A stretch of 60,982 nt of DNA from assembly GCA_036279355.1 (NCBI GenBank), contig DASUJH010000045.1, forward strand, positions 1-60,982. Direction: 5' to 3'. This document shows, piece after piece, positions 33,298 to 42,496 of this stretch. Made by a program: the position numbers and the translations under genes. The notes beneath the pieces were generated by a model. The model ran no database searches and had not been told where the DNA came from. It saw only the letters and a program-made list of their open reading frames with translations. Position 1 is the stretch's first letter. Every line of letters begins with the position of its first letter. The DNA comes from Gemmatimonadales bacterium. GTDB taxonomy: Bacteria > Gemmatimonadota > Gemmatimonadetes > Gemmatimonadales > GWC2-71-9.

Positions 33298-34416
33298 TCA
33301 GGCGCCGAGTGCGCGCCCCACCCGCTCCGCCGTGTCGAATGCGAAGCCATCGGCGGCATCGCGCGGGGTATGGATCAGGCGGAGCGTGCTGCGGTCGAGC
33401 CGCGCGACGGTCACGGCGGCGGCGCCCGCGCGGGCGAGCGGCATGCTGTCGACCAGAATACCGAGCGGGAGCCGCCGCACCCGCACCGGAAGACCGAGGC
33501 CGCCGAGCCGACCGGCGGTGGCCGCGGCGAGCGGCGCGCCGCGCGCGTCGTGGCGCACCACGGCGAGGGGGCCGGTGTCGTCCAGCGTGTCGAAGTTGAT
33601 CACCTCGCACCCCCGCAGCGCGGCCGCGTGCGCGCGGGCGAACGCGCGCGCACCGACGAGGCCGAATTCTTCGGCCGCCGTGATGAGAAACCCGGTGGCG
33701 TCGTCCGTCGAGTGCTCCGCCACGGTGAGCGCCGCGAAGAGCCCGCTGGCGTTGTCCCGCGCGCCCACCGAGCGACCCTTGAGCCGGCCCCGGCCCGCGA
33801 GCGCGCCCGCCAGGACTGCGAGCGCGGCGCCGGCACCCGCCACCACGATCGGCAGCTCGCCCCGTACCCGGAGCGCGGCGAGCGCCGTGAGAGCGAGAGC
33901 CGCGAGTAGCACGAGCCAGACGGCGACGATCCGCCCCGCCATCGAATGTCCCTGCGCCTTGGAATCGAGATGTGCCACGATCCAGCGGCGCACCTCGGGC
34001 GAGCGGGTGGCGACGATGGTCGCATCGTCGCGCAACCGGCCGGCGAGCGGGAGCGACGCCCAGCCCGCGCCCACCACCCAGACCAATGCCGTGAGGCTTA
34101 CGGCACCGATGGCCCAAAGGACGAGCGCGGCCCACGGTGTCACGGTCGGCATCACGAGGAGCGGGAGGAGCACGAGGCCGAGCCAGCCGAGCCCCGCGCC
34201 GAGCACCGGGAGCGCCCAGAGCGACGAGGGCGTGAAGCGGATCGGCTCGAGCGTGACGGCGTACCCCAACGCGCTCAGATGCCGCGCGACCGCATCGCGC
34301 GCGGCGTGGGCCTCGGGCGTGCCGGCCTCGCGCGGGGCGGCGAGCACCCGCGCGAGCGCATCACGCGCCCGCGGCCTGTTTGCCGCGGCGGCCGGACGGG
34401 GCCTGTGGTGCGCCAC
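33298..34416 (-). CDS. M28-family zinc aminopeptidase with four membrane helices
   Basis: 372 residues. Metal-binding features of M28 peptidases are present: HLDS (H149, D151), ARDNASG (D221), AAEEFG (E249, E250), NFDTLD and a late IHTPRDAAD. Helices at about 66-89 and 94-118 precede the domain. Two more at about 160-183 and 188-208 lie between D151 and D221, inside the catalytic domain. The start is uncertain: GTG at 34416 keeps the usual N-terminal helix but overlaps pilT by 56 bases; GTG at 34347 would follow the pilT stop. The side of the membrane where the active site lies is not clear. Confidence 0.75.
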   Translation of the reverse strand: MAHHRPRPAAAANRPRARDALARVLAAPREAGTPEAHAARDAVARHLSALGYAVTLEPIRFTPSSLWALPVLGAGLGWLGLVLLPLLVMPTVTPWAALVLWAIGAVSLTALVWVVGAGWASLPLAGRLRDDATIVATRSPEVRRWIVAHLDSKAQGHSMAGRIVAVWLVLLAALALTALAALRVRGELPIVVAGAGAALAVLAGALAGRGRLKGRSVGARDNASGLFAALTVAEHSTDDATGFLITAAEEFGLVGARAFARAHAAALRGCEVINFDTLDDTGPLAVVRHDARGAPLAAATAGRLGGLGLPVRVRRLPLGILVDSMPLARAGAAAVTVARLDRSTLRLIHTPRDAADGFAFDTAERVGRALGA

Positions 34417-35518
34417 CGGAGGGTGAGTTCGGGGTGGCCGCGCGCCCGCCGCTTTGCGCGGCGCCGGGGCGCGCAGCCGGTGCGGGGCTTGGCATGGCAG
34501 CGGTGGCGGCCGCCGCCGCCTCACGCGTGATCCGCCCAGCCTCGACCAACTCGAGGAGATGCTGCTCGAACGTTTGCATGCCATCGTCACGGGCGGCGGC
34601 CATGAGCGCCGCCAGCTCGTCGAGCCGCGCCGGCGCCTTCACACAGTCGCGCACCGCCGGGGTCGCGACCATCAGCTCGGCCACCGCAACCCGTCCCGCG
34701 CCGTTCCGCGTCGGCAGAAGCTGCTGGGCCACGATGGCGCGCACCGCCTCGCCGAAGCGAACCCGGCCGATCTCGCGCTCGCCGGGTTCGAGTGTGGCAA
34801 GCACGCGCTCCACCGCGCCGGCCACGTTCGGCGCCGGCACCGTCGCGATGACGAGCCGGCCGGTCTCGGCCGCCTTGAGCGACACGTCGAGCGTCTCGGC
34901 GTCCGCCATGTCGCCGATCACGACGACGTCCGGGTCCTGCCGGAGCGCCGCGCGGAGCCCTATGGCGAGCGACTCGGTGTCCACGCCCACCTCGCGCTGG
35001 GTGATCGAGCAGTTGATGTCGCGGTGGAGGAATTCGATCGGGTTTTCGATCGTCACGACGTGCCGGTGCTGGGTCCGGTTCACGTGATGGATCATCGCGG
35101 CGACCGTCGAGCTCTTGCCGCTCCCGCTCACGCCGGCCACCAGCACGAGCCCGCGATCGGACTCGGCCACCTGGGCGAGCGCCGCCGGCAGCGCCAGCTC
35201 ATCGAGCGTGGGCACGGTGAACGGGATGACGCGCATCACGACCATGAACGACGAGCGCTGGCGCAGCACGTTGACCCGGAAGCGGCCCACACCCGGCATG
35301 CCCCAGGAGCAGTCGAAGTCGCGCAGCTGCTCGATGCGTGCGCGATCTACGTCGCTGCTCATGAGCTGGAGCGCGATGGCGCGGGTCTGCTCGGGCGTGA
35401 GCCGCTGCTTCGTGAGCGGCACGAGTTTGCCGTTGATGCGGGCACGGAAGACGTCGCCCGCCTTGATGTGCAGGTCCGACGCGCCCCGCTCGACCGCCGC
35501 CTTGATGATTTTTTCCAT
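34361..35518 (-). CDS. PilT/PilU-like type IV pilus ATPase with altered catalytic boxes
   Basis: A retraction-type secretion ATPase of 385 residues. It has the N-terminal SDLHIKAGD, FDCSWGMPGVGRFRVNV, Walker A GVSGSGKSS (129-137) and the Asp box VVTIENPIEFLH. In Walker B the usual GEMRD reads GDMAD (catalytic Glu to D203), and the His box, usually ATLHT, reads ATVPAP without His. The C-terminal 55 residues are Pro/Ala/Gly-rich. These changes suggest reduced ATP hydrolysis or a PilU-like accessory role. The start is ATG 35518, 24 bases after trpS. No other pilus gene is nearby. Confidence 0.85.
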   Translation of the reverse strand: MEKIIKAAVERGASDLHIKAGDVFRARINGKLVPLTKQRLTPEQTRAIALQLMSSDVDRARIEQLRDFDCSWGMPGVGRFRVNVLRQRSSFMVVMRVIPFTVPTLDELALPAALAQVAESDRGLVLVAGVSGSGKSSTVAAMIHHVNRTQHRHVVTIENPIEFLHRDINCSITQREVGVDTESLAIGLRAALRQDPDVVVIGDMADAETLDVSLKAAETGRLVIATVPAPNVAGAVERVLATLEPGEREIGRVRFGEAVRAIVAQQLLPTRNGAGRVAVAELMVATPAVRDCVKAPARLDELAALMAAARDDGMQTFEQHLLELVEAGRITREAAAAATAAMPSPAPAARPGAAQSGGRAATPNSPSGGAPQAPSGRRGKQAAGA

Positions 35519-35542
35519 GTCGTGTCCGCGTTGGACGGAGAA

Positions 35543-36532
35543 TCAGTCGACCGGCAGGAACCCCATACGCTCGCGCACCTCCGCCATCGTGGCGCGCGCC
35601 ATTTGCCGCGCCCGCTCGGCACCTGCCGCGAGCAGCTCCGCCACCCGCACCGGGTGCGCGTTCAGCTCGCGCGCGCGCTCGCGCATGGGCGCGAAGTGCG
35701 CGGCAATGTTGTCGGCCAGCACGCGCTTGCAGTCGAGGCAGCCCCAGCGCGCGCCGCGGCAGTTTTCCGCCACCTCGGCCACGGTGGGCGCCGGCGAAAA
35801 GTAGCGGTGCAGGTCGTAGATGTTGCAGATCTCGGGCGTGCCGGGGTCCTTGCGGGTGACCCGCGCCGGATCGGTGACCGCCGGACGGAGCTTCTGCCAG
35901 ATCTCCTCCGGGCTCGCCAGCACGGCAATCGTGTTGCCCAGGCTCTTCGACATCTTCGCCTGCCCGTCGAGGCCCAGGATACGCTTGGCTTCGGTGAGCA
36001 GCGGCTTGGGCTCGGGAAAGTAGTCGGCGCCGCCGCCGAACTCGGCGTTCCAGCGCCGCGCGATTTCGCGCGCGAGCTCGAGATGCTGCACCTGGTCTTC
36101 GCCCACGGGGACGAGATCCGCGCGATACATCAGAATGTCGGCCGCCTGCAGGATCGGATAGTTGAGCAGGCCCGCCGGGATGCTCTCCATTCCCCGCGAC
36201 TTATCTTTGAACTGCGTCATCCGCTCCAGCTCGCCGAGCGGCGTCACCGCGTTCAAGAGCCACATGAGCTCGGCGTGCGCCGGCACGTGCGACTGCACGA
36301 AGAGCGTCGCGCGTTCGGGGTCAATGCCCGCGGCCAGCAGGCCGACCGCCATCTCGTGGGTGCGCTGCGCCAGCAGCGCCGGCTCGTACTTGCGGGTGAT
36401 GGCGTGCAGGTCCACGATGCAGTAGATGCACTCGTAGGAGTCCTGCAGCCGGACCCAGTTCTGCACCGCGCCGAGGTAGTTGCCGAGATGCAGCTCGCCG
36501 GACGGTTGAATGCCGGAAAATATGCGGGGCAT
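35543..36532 (-). CDS. trpS: Tryptophanyl-tRNA synthetase
   Basis: Charges tRNA-Trp. The class I signatures are PSGELHLGNYLG (HIGH-like) near residue 8 and KMSKS at about residue 190. Other conserved parts are HAITRKY, LNYPILQAADILMY and VPVGEDQVQHLELARE. It is 329 residues, normal for the family. ATG 36532 gives the family-typical start MPRIFSGIQPSG; a longer in-frame start at 36580 would overlap the divergent gene. Confidence 0.96.
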   Translation of the reverse strand: MPRIFSGIQPSGELHLGNYLGAVQNWVRLQDSYECIYCIVDLHAITRKYEPALLAQRTHEMAVGLLAAGIDPERATLFVQSHVPAHAELMWLLNAVTPLGELERMTQFKDKSRGMESIPAGLLNYPILQAADILMYRADLVPVGEDQVQHLELAREIARRWNAEFGGGADYFPEPKPLLTEAKRILGLDGQAKMSKSLGNTIAVLASPEEIWQKLRPAVTDPARVTRKDPGTPEICNIYDLHRYFSPAPTVAEVAENCRGARWGCLDCKRVLADNIAAHFAPMRERARELNAHPVRVAELLAAGAERARQMARATMAEVRERMGFLPVD

Positions 36533-36567
36533 CACCCAAGGTAGCTTGCCGGAGTTGGCGCCACAAG

Positions 36568-37386
36568 ATGCTGTCGTCATTAGACTTACTTGATCTCGCC
36601 CGGTCGGCGGCCGCGGGCGCCGCCGGCTTCATTCGCTCGGTCGAGCGGCCGGCCGACCCAGCCGGCTGGACCCTCAAGGGGAGCCGCGACTTCGTCACCG
36701 AGGTCGACCGCACCGCCGAGCGGCTCATCCGCGACATCTTGCTCGGCGGCGTTCCGGGGGCCACTATCGTCGGCGAGGAGCTGTCGCCCGAGATCACCAC
36801 GGCGGGGCTCGTGTGGGTGGTCGATCCGCTCGACGGCACGACCAACTTTCTGCACGACTACCCGGCCTACGCGGTGTCGATCGCCGCGGCCATCGACGGT
36901 GAGCTGGTGGCCGGCGTGGTGCATCAGGTGCCGTTCGATCAGGTGTACTGGGCGACCCGCGGCGGCGGCGCGTGGACCAGCGCGGCGGGGGATGGCGGTC
37001 CCTCGGGGAGCGCCCGCGCGCTCCGCGTGTCGCCCATCGCCGACCCGGCTCACGCTCTCATCGGCACGGGATTTCCTTTCAAGGATCTCGCGCAGCTCGA
37101 GGAATACGAGCAACAGTTCGGCCGCGTCGCTTCGGCGACCACCGGCATCCGTCGCGCTGGCTCTGCCGCGCTCGACCTGGTCGACGTCGCGGCCGGCCGC
37201 TTCGAGGGGTTCTGGGAGCAGCGGCTCTCGGCGTGGGACATCGCGGCGGGACTCGTGCTCATTCGTGAGGCGGGCGGCGTCGCCACTGATTTCGCGGGGC
37301 GCGATCTGGGCGTGGAGCACGGACCGGTGGTGGCGGGCAATCGGCCGATCCACGCATGGCTACTCAAGACACTCGGGCCGGACTGA
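36568..37386 (+). CDS. Inositol monophosphatase family protein
   Basis: A Mg-dependent, Li-sensitive phosphatase fold of 272 residues. Motifs: GEELSPE (first metal ligand), WVVDPLDGTTNFLHDYP (motif 1), and WDIAAGLVLIREAGG (motif 2). Bacterial relatives act on inositol-1-phosphate, on histidinol phosphate, or as SuhB in transcription antitermination at rRNA operons. Which one applies cannot be told here. It is divergent from trpS with a 35-bp gap and followed 45 bases later by the cyclodeaminase-family gene. Confidence 0.9.
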   Translation: MLSSLDLLDLARSAAAGAAGFIRSVERPADPAGWTLKGSRDFVTEVDRTAERLIRDILLGGVPGATIVGEELSPEITTAGLVWVVDPLDGTTNFLHDYPAYAVSIAAAIDGELVAGVVHQVPFDQVYWATRGGGAWTSAAGDGGPSGSARALRVSPIADPAHALIGTGFPFKDLAQLEEYEQQFGRVASATTGIRRAGSAALDLVDVAAGRFEGFWEQRLSAWDIAAGLVLIREAGGVATDFAGRDLGVEHGPVVAGNRPIHAWLLKTLGPD

Positions 37387-37431
37387 TCGACAACCTCGGA
37401 CCGCATTGATCGTGTACGTGGAGGACGACGC

Positions 37432-38058
37432 ATGATCGGCAGCCACGATTCGGTCGAGACGTGGACGGATGCGCTCGCCGCTGCGTCGGCGACGCCCGCA
37501 GGCGGGTCGGCGGCGGCGATCGCCGCCGCACTCGCCGCGGCGCTCGTCGGCATGGTGGCGGCGCTCACCGGACGCCGGGAGAGCTACGCGGCGGTGCGAA
37601 GCGAATCGGCGGCGGCACTCGCGCGGGCGGAGCCGCTCCGCCGCCGGCTGCTGGCGCTCGCGAGCGAGGACATCGAGGCGTTCGACGAGGTATTGCAGGC
37701 GCTCGCGCTGCCCCGCGGCACCGAGGCCGAGATCGCGCGGCGCGGGGCGGCGCGCGACGCGGCGCTCAAGGCGGCGGCGGCGGTGCAGTACGAGCTGCTG
37801 CTGCTCGCCGGAGAGACGGTCGACCTCGCCGAAGTGCTGGCCGACCGCGGGCTCCGAAGTGCGGCCGGCGATGCGGCCTCCGCCGCGTTCCTCGGCGCCG
37901 CGGCGAGCCGCGCGGCGTACTGGGCGATCCGCTCCAACCTGCGGCGGATGCACGAGGACCGCGAGGCGGAGCGGATGTGCGAGCAGGCGCTGGAGCGGCT
38001 GGAGCTGGTCGAGGCGACGGAAGCGCGGGTGCTGCGGCGGCTCAGCGAGTGGGCGTGA
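37432..38058 (+). CDS. Cyclodeaminase/cyclohydrolase family protein (FTCD C-terminal domain type)
   Basis: 208 residues, all alpha. The start matches the FTCD_C/FchA signature: TPAGGSAAAIAAALAAALVGMVAALT. The family includes the cyclodeaminase half of formiminotransferase-cyclodeaminase and clostridial methenyl-tetrahydrofolate cyclohydrolase. No formiminotransferase half is fused. A folate one-carbon role is therefore likely but the exact substrate is not shown. It ends six bases from the convergent map stop. Confidence 0.85.
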   Translation: MIGSHDSVETWTDALAAASATPAGGSAAAIAAALAAALVGMVAALTGRRESYAAVRSESAAALARAEPLRRRLLALASEDIEAFDEVLQALALPRGTEAEIARRGAARDAALKAAAAVQYELLLLAGETVDLAEVLADRGLRSAAGDAASAAFLGAAASRAAYWAIRSNLRRMHEDREAERMCEQALERLELVEATEARVLRRLSEWA

Positions 38059-38064
38059 GCTGCC

Positions 38065-38817
38065 CTACGCCGCGGTGAGGATCCGCGGCCCATCGCCGGT
38101 AATCGCGACGGTATGCTCGAAGTGGGCCGAGAGGCTCCCATCCACCGTGACGACGGTCCACTTGTCGGCCAGCGTGCGGGTGATGGGGTTGCCGACCGTG
38201 ATCATCGGCTCGATGGCGATCGTCATGCCCTCGAGCAGCCGGGGCCCGCGGCGCGGCGCGCCGTAGTTCGGCACCTGCGGCTCCTCGTGGAACCGCGTGC
38301 CGATGCCGTGCCCCACCAGCTCGCGTACCACGCCGTACCCTGCCGCCTCAGCCACCCGCTGCACCGCGTGCCCGATGTCGCCGATGTGGTTGCCCACCCG
38401 AGCCGCGGCGATCCCGGCGGCGAGGCACTGCTGGGTCACGTCGAGCAGGCGCTGCGTTGCCGGTGCGGTGCGCCCCACGGCAAAAGTCGCCGCCGAGTCG
38501 GCATGCAGCCCTTCGAGCTGCACCCCTACGTCCACGCTCACGATGCTGCCCTCGGCCAGCACGCGCCTGGTCGACGGAATGCCGTGCACGATTTCCTGAT
38601 CGATGGAGGTGCAGAGCGTCTTGGGGAACCCGTAGAGGCCCTTGAACGACGGCGTGGCGCCCGGATGGCTCCGGATGAATGCCTCCGCCTCGGCGTCCAG
38701 CGCTGCGGTACTGATACCGGGCTTCACGGTGTCGCGCATGAGCGCGAGCACGCCCGCGACGATTCGTCCCGCCCGGGCCATGGTGTCGACTTCCCGGGGG
38801 GACTTGAGCGTGATCAT
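38065..38817 (-). CDS. map: Methionine aminopeptidase, type I
   Basis: Removes the initiator Met from new proteins. 250 residues, type I without the N-terminal zinc extension. Metal ligands are visible in VSVDVGVQLEGLHADSAATF (two Asp), GHGIGTRFHEEPQVPNYG (His), GMTIAIEPMI (Glu) and FEHTVAIT (Glu). The ATG overlaps the adk stop as ATGA. It is the last gene of the ribosomal superoperon. Confidence 0.96.
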   Translation of the reverse strand: MITLKSPREVDTMARAGRIVAGVLALMRDTVKPGISTAALDAEAEAFIRSHPGATPSFKGLYGFPKTLCTSIDQEIVHGIPSTRRVLAEGSIVSVDVGVQLEGLHADSAATFAVGRTAPATQRLLDVTQQCLAAGIAAARVGNHIGDIGHAVQRVAEAAGYGVVRELVGHGIGTRFHEEPQVPNYGAPRRGPRLLEGMTIAIEPMITVGNPITRTLADKWTVVTVDGSLSAHFEHTVAITGDGPRILTAA

Positions 38818-39386
38818 GCCTCCCCGATCGCCCTCCGCACCCGTCCGGCGATGTCGTCCACCGCGCCCACGGCGGGCACCCGCTTCACCAGTCGCCGATC
38901 GTCGTACCAGGCGAGCACCGGCGCGGTCTGCGACCGGTATGCCTTGAGCCGGGTCGCTACCGCGGCGGGGTCGTCATCGGCGCGGCCCTCGATCGAGCGG
39001 CGCCGCTCGAGCCGGGAGAGGATTTCTTCGTCGGTAACATCGAAAAAGAGCACGGCGTCGAGCCGCCGGTCGCGCTCGCCCAGCAATTTCTCCATCGCTT
39101 CGGCCTGGGGCACGGTCCGCACCACGCCGTCGAGGATGGCGCCGCCGGCGGCCGCCGGCTTGTCCAGCTCTTCGCGGACCATGCCGAGGATGATATCGTC
39201 GCTGACCAGGTTTCCGGCCTCCATCACCGCCTTGGCCTTCCGGCCGAGCGGAGTGCCCTGCTTGACGGCGTCGCGGAGCAGATCTCCGGTGGCGAGTTTC
39301 GGCAGACCAAGATGCTCGGCAAGGATGGCGCCTTGGGTGCCCTTGCCGGCCCCAGGCGGCCCCATCAGCAGGTAATAAGCGGTCAC
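38814..39386 (-). CDS. adk: Adenylate kinase
   Basis: Interconverts ATP+AMP and 2 ADP. 190 residues with GPPGAGKGTQ (P-loop), TGDLLRDAV, DGVVRTVPQAEAM and GRADDDPAAVATRL. The LID domain is the short form without a zinc site, as in shorter bacterial enzymes. The GTG start at 39386 overlaps the secY stop as GTGA. Confidence 0.95.
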   Translation of the reverse strand: MTAYYLLMGPPGAGKGTQGAILAEHLGLPKLATGDLLRDAVKQGTPLGRKAKAVMEAGNLVSDDIILGMVREELDKPAAAGGAILDGVVRTVPQAEAMEKLLGERDRRLDAVLFFDVTDEEILSRLERRRSIEGRADDDPAAVATRLKAYRSQTAPVLAWYDDRRLVKRVPAVGAVDDIAGRVRRAIGEA

Positions 39387-40696
39387 ATGTAGCGCTGCTG
39401 GTTGCCGCGGAACTTCACCCGGCCGGTCTTCATGAAGCCGTCGTACTTCCTGAGCGTGCGGTGCTGTTCCACCTGCGCGATGGTGTCGAGCAGCACGCCG
39501 ACCACGATCAGCACGGAGGTGCCGCCGAACCGCGCCTGGATGTTCACCTGATCCGACACGATGACCGGCAGGATCGCGACGAAGGCGAGGAACAGGCCGC
39601 CGGGGAGCGTCACCCGCGCGAGCACGGCATCGATGTAGTCGGCGGTGCTGGCACCCGGCTTCACGCCGGGAATGAAGCCGCCCTGCTTCTTCAGGTTTTC
39701 CGCCAGGTCCACCGAGTTGAAGATGATGGACGTGTAGAAGTAGGTGAACAGCACCGTGAGCACGGCGAACGTGAGATCGTACGCGATGTTGCCGGGCGCG
39801 AAGTAGGTGGCCAGATCCTGCAGGACCGGCGACTTGGTGAAGGTCGCCAGCGTGCCGGGCACGATGATGATCGTCTGCGCGAAGATGATGGGCATCACGC
39901 CCGCCGTGATGAGGCGGATGGGGATGAAGGTCTTCTGGCCTTCGCGGATGCGCCCGCGTCCCATCACCTTGCGCGGGATCTGGATGGGGATGCGCCGCGC
40001 GGCGATCGTCATCGCCACCACGGCCGCGATCACGCCGAGCAGAACGGCCATGAAGATCACGGTGCCGAGCACCGTGACCGACCCCGCCTTGATGAACTGT
40101 ACGAGCTGCACCGTGGCCGGCCAGAGCCGCTCCAGGATCGAGAACGTAATGAGAAGGCTCATCCCGTTCCCGATGCCGCGCTCGGTGATCTGCTCGCCGA
40201 GCCACATGACGAAGATCGAGCCGGCGGTGAGCGTCACCACCATGACGAGGCGCGACGCGAAGCCCGGATTCTCGATGGCGCCGGGGATGGACTCGGTAAA
40301 GAGGGCGAAGGTATAGGCCTGGGCGAGCGAGATGCCGACCGTCATGTATCTGGTCCACTGGGTCAGCTTCTTCCTGCCCTCTTCGTCCTTCTGCATCTTG
40401 CCGACCGAGGGCGACACGCCGCCGAGCAGCTGGAAGATGATCGAGGCCGAGATGTACGGCATGATCCCGAGGGCAAACACCGTCGCCCGCGAGAGGCCGC
40501 CGCCCAGCGTATCGTAGAGCCCGAAGAACCCGGCGGCGCCCGAGTTCCGGATGAAGTCGGCCAGCGCCGCGACATTGACCCCGGGTGCGGCGATGTGGGC
40601 GCCGACCCGGTAGATGACGAGCGCGAGCAGGGTAAAGAGGAGCTTGCGCTTGAGCTCCTCATCGATGTGGAACGTGGAAACGCGAGGTGCGGTCAC
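39383..40696 (-). CDS. secY: Preprotein translocase subunit SecY
   Basis: The protein-conducting channel of the Sec translocon, 437 residues with ten membrane helices. Recognisable parts are AALADFIRNS, GIMPYISASIIFQLL (plug and lateral-gate region), ERGIGNGMSLLI and the cytosolic loop PIQIPRKVMGR. The GTG start at 40696 follows the rplO stop with no spacing base. Its place after rplO is the classical spc position. Confidence 0.97.
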   Translation of the reverse strand: MTAPRVSTFHIDEELKRKLLFTLLALVIYRVGAHIAAPGVNVAALADFIRNSGAAGFFGLYDTLGGGLSRATVFALGIMPYISASIIFQLLGGVSPSVGKMQKDEEGRKKLTQWTRYMTVGISLAQAYTFALFTESIPGAIENPGFASRLVMVVTLTAGSIFVMWLGEQITERGIGNGMSLLITFSILERLWPATVQLVQFIKAGSVTVLGTVIFMAVLLGVIAAVVAMTIAARRIPIQIPRKVMGRGRIREGQKTFIPIRLITAGVMPIIFAQTIIIVPGTLATFTKSPVLQDLATYFAPGNIAYDLTFAVLTVLFTYFYTSIIFNSVDLAENLKKQGGFIPGVKPGASTADYIDAVLARVTLPGGLFLAFVAILPVIVSDQVNIQARFGGTSVLIVVGVLLDTIAQVEQHRTLRKYDGFMKTGRVKFRGNQQRYM

Positions 40697-41155
40697 TTAC
40701 GCCTCGATGGTGCCGCCGGCGGCTTCGATCTTCTGGCGCGCCGACGCGGAAATCGCCACGCCGGTCACCGTGTATGCCCGGCCGGCCTCGCCGGTGCCGA
40801 GCAGCTTCACGGGGGCGTCTCGCTTGCCGATGAGCCCCGCGGCGTGGAGGGTGTCTGGATTGACGGCCGGTCCGGACAGCTTGTCGAGCTGCGCCAGGTT
40901 GACCGGCTGCGCCACGACCTTGAATGGATTGGTGAAGCCGCGCTTCGGAAGGCGCCGGTACATTGGCATCTGGCCGCCCTCGAAGCCGGGGTTGGTCGAC
41001 CCGCCGGTGCGCGCCTTGTGTCCCTTGTGGCCCTTGCCCGACGTCTTGCCGAGCCCCGATCCGGGCCCGCGGCCAACGCGCCGGCGCGCCTGGGTGCTGC
41101 CCCGCGGCGGGCGCAGCGTCGAGAGGGTGATCTTGCGGTCGTCTGCCATCGTCAT
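40697..41155 (-). CDS. rplO: 50S ribosomal protein L15
   Basis: 152 residues. The N-terminal Gly/Arg-rich extension (RRVGRGPGSGLGKTSGKGHKG) reaches into 23S rRNA, and PGFEGGQMPMYRRLPKRGF is the family signature. Translation probably starts at ATG 41155, which overlaps the rpmD stop as ATGA; a second ATG lies two codons later. Confidence 0.97.
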   Translation of the reverse strand: MTMADDRKITLSTLRPPRGSTQARRRVGRGPGSGLGKTSGKGHKGHKARTGGSTNPGFEGGQMPMYRRLPKRGFTNPFKVVAQPVNLAQLDKLSGPAVNPDTLHAAGLIGKRDAPVKLLGTGEAGRAYTVTGVAISASARQKIEAAGGTIEA

Positions 41156-41409
41156 TCCTTGGCCGGCGCCACGTCGACGAGGTGGCGCACCTTGAACAGC
41201 ATGCCGCGAACGGATGCGTTGTTGGGTACCTGCACCGTCTGCTGGTGGTGCCTCAATCCGAGGGCCTTGAGCGTGCGGCGGAGCCGCTCGGCGTGCCCGA
41301 TCTCCGAGCGAATCTGGGTGACCGCGAGCGTCGCGGCCGCATCTTCACTCGGGATGACCGCGGCGTGGTGGCCGGGACCCTGGCGCCCGACGACCGGATT
41401 GCGTCCCAT
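41152..41409 (-). CDS. rpmD: 50S ribosomal protein L30 with N-terminal extension
   Basis: 85 residues against about 60 usually. The L30 core (LAVTQIRSEIGHAERLRRTL ... VRGMLFKVRHLVDV) starts near residue 28. The preceding 27 residues (GRNPVVGRQGPGHHAAVIPS...) are not part of the normal protein. No internal ATG would give a standard-length start, and the ATG at 41409 is one base after the rpsE stop. Confidence 0.9.
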   Translation of the reverse strand: MGRNPVVGRQGPGHHAAVIPSEDAAATLAVTQIRSEIGHAERLRRTLKALGLRHHQQTVQVPNNASVRGMLFKVRHLVDVAPAKE

Positions 41410-41410
41410 G

Positions 41411-42121
41411 TCAGACCTCCTGCCGCGGCCGGTAGGCGATCTGATCGATCTCGATGCCGCGTTCGCGCGCCACCTGCCGTGCGCTCACCAGCCGCGAGAG
41501 GCCGTTCATGGTGGCCCGCACCATGTTGTGCGCGTTGCTCGAGCCGAGGCTCTTGGTGAGGATGTCGGTGACGCCGGCGCACTCGAGCACGGCGCGCACG
41601 GGGCCGCCGGCAATGACGCCGGTGCCAGTCGCGGCGGGCTTGAGCAGCACGCGTCCGGCGCCGTGCTCGCCCACCACCTCGTGCGGAATGGTGGACCCGG
41701 TGCGCGGAAGGTCCACCATCGCGCGCTTGGCCGCTTCGACCGCCTTCCGCACCGCCTCGGACACTTCGTTCGCCTTGCCCGTCGCGATGCCGACCTTGCC
41801 ACGGCCATCGCCCACCGCCACGAGCGCATTGAACGAAAAGCGGCGGCCGCCCTTCACGACCTTGGCGACGCGGTTGATGGCGATCACGTTCTCGACCATG
41901 TCGCTGCCGTGGTCGCGATCGCGGTCCCGGTCGCGCCGGGGGCCACGATCGCCGCGTCCGCCCCGGCCGCCGGCCCCGCCACCGCGGCGGCCCCGGGGCC
42001 GCTCGGCGGCTGCTGGAGCTTCTGCCGCGCCGGGGCGCTGATCGCCCCCGGGGGCTCCGGTGCCGGTATCTGCCGTCGGGCCGCTGCCCTCGGGCGCCGC
42101 GCTCTGCTTTTCGTCTGCCAT
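41411..42121 (-). CDS. rpsE: 30S ribosomal protein S5 with long N-terminal tail
   Basis: 236 residues against about 165. The S5 core begins near residue 76 ([23 protein letters not shown]) and has the double-stranded RNA-binding fold and C-terminal domain. The first 74 residues are low-complexity: an Ala/Pro/Glu part then an Arg/Gly/Asp part with alternating RD. ATG 42121 is the only reasonable start and lies one base after rplR stop. Confidence 0.93.
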   Translation of the reverse strand: MADEKQSAAPEGSGPTADTGTGAPGGDQRPGAAEAPAAAERPRGRRGGGAGGRGGRGDRGPRRDRDRDRDHGSDMVENVIAINRVAKVVKGGRRFSFNALVAVGDGRGKVGIATGKANEVSEAVRKAVEAAKRAMVDLPRTGSTIPHEVVGEHGAGRVLLKPAATGTGVIAGGPVRAVLECAGVTDILTKSLGSSNAHNMVRATMNGLSRLVSARQVARERGIEIDQIAYRPRQEV

Positions 42122-42122
42122 G

Positions 42123-42494
42123 CTAGAACTCCAGTCCGCCTTCGCGTGCGCCGTCTGCGACGGCTTGCACACGACCATGGTAACGGTATCCGGCGCGGTC
42201 GAACACCACCCGGGTGATTCCAGCCGCGCGCGCCTTTTCGGCGAGGCGTTTGCCCGTGGCCTTGCCGCGCGCCACCTTGCTCGCGCCGTCCGCCTGCACG
42301 CCCTCGCTCCGGTCATTCACGCCGAAGAGCGTGACGCCCCGGTCGTCGTCGACCAGTTGCGCCGAGATGTGCTTGAGCGAGCGGAAAACCACGAGCCGCG
42401 GCCGTTCGGCCGTGCCGTGCACCTGCTTGCGCACGCGGAGGTGGCGCCGGTAGCGCCGATCGCCGCGGGTACGCGGGGCATGGATCGCGCGCAT
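42123..42494 (-). CDS. rplR: 50S ribosomal protein L18
   Basis: 123 residues; binds 5S rRNA. The core [23 protein letters not shown] and the C-terminal [32 protein letters not shown] are typical. It starts at ATG 42494, two bases after the rplF stop. Confidence 0.97.
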   Translation of the reverse strand: MRAIHAPRTRGDRRYRRHLRVRKQVHGTAERPRLVVFRSLKHISAQLVDDDRGVTLFGVNDRSEGVQADGASKVARGKATGKRLAEKARAAGITRVVFDRAGYRYHGRVQAVADGAREGGLEF

Positions 42495-42496
42495 GC

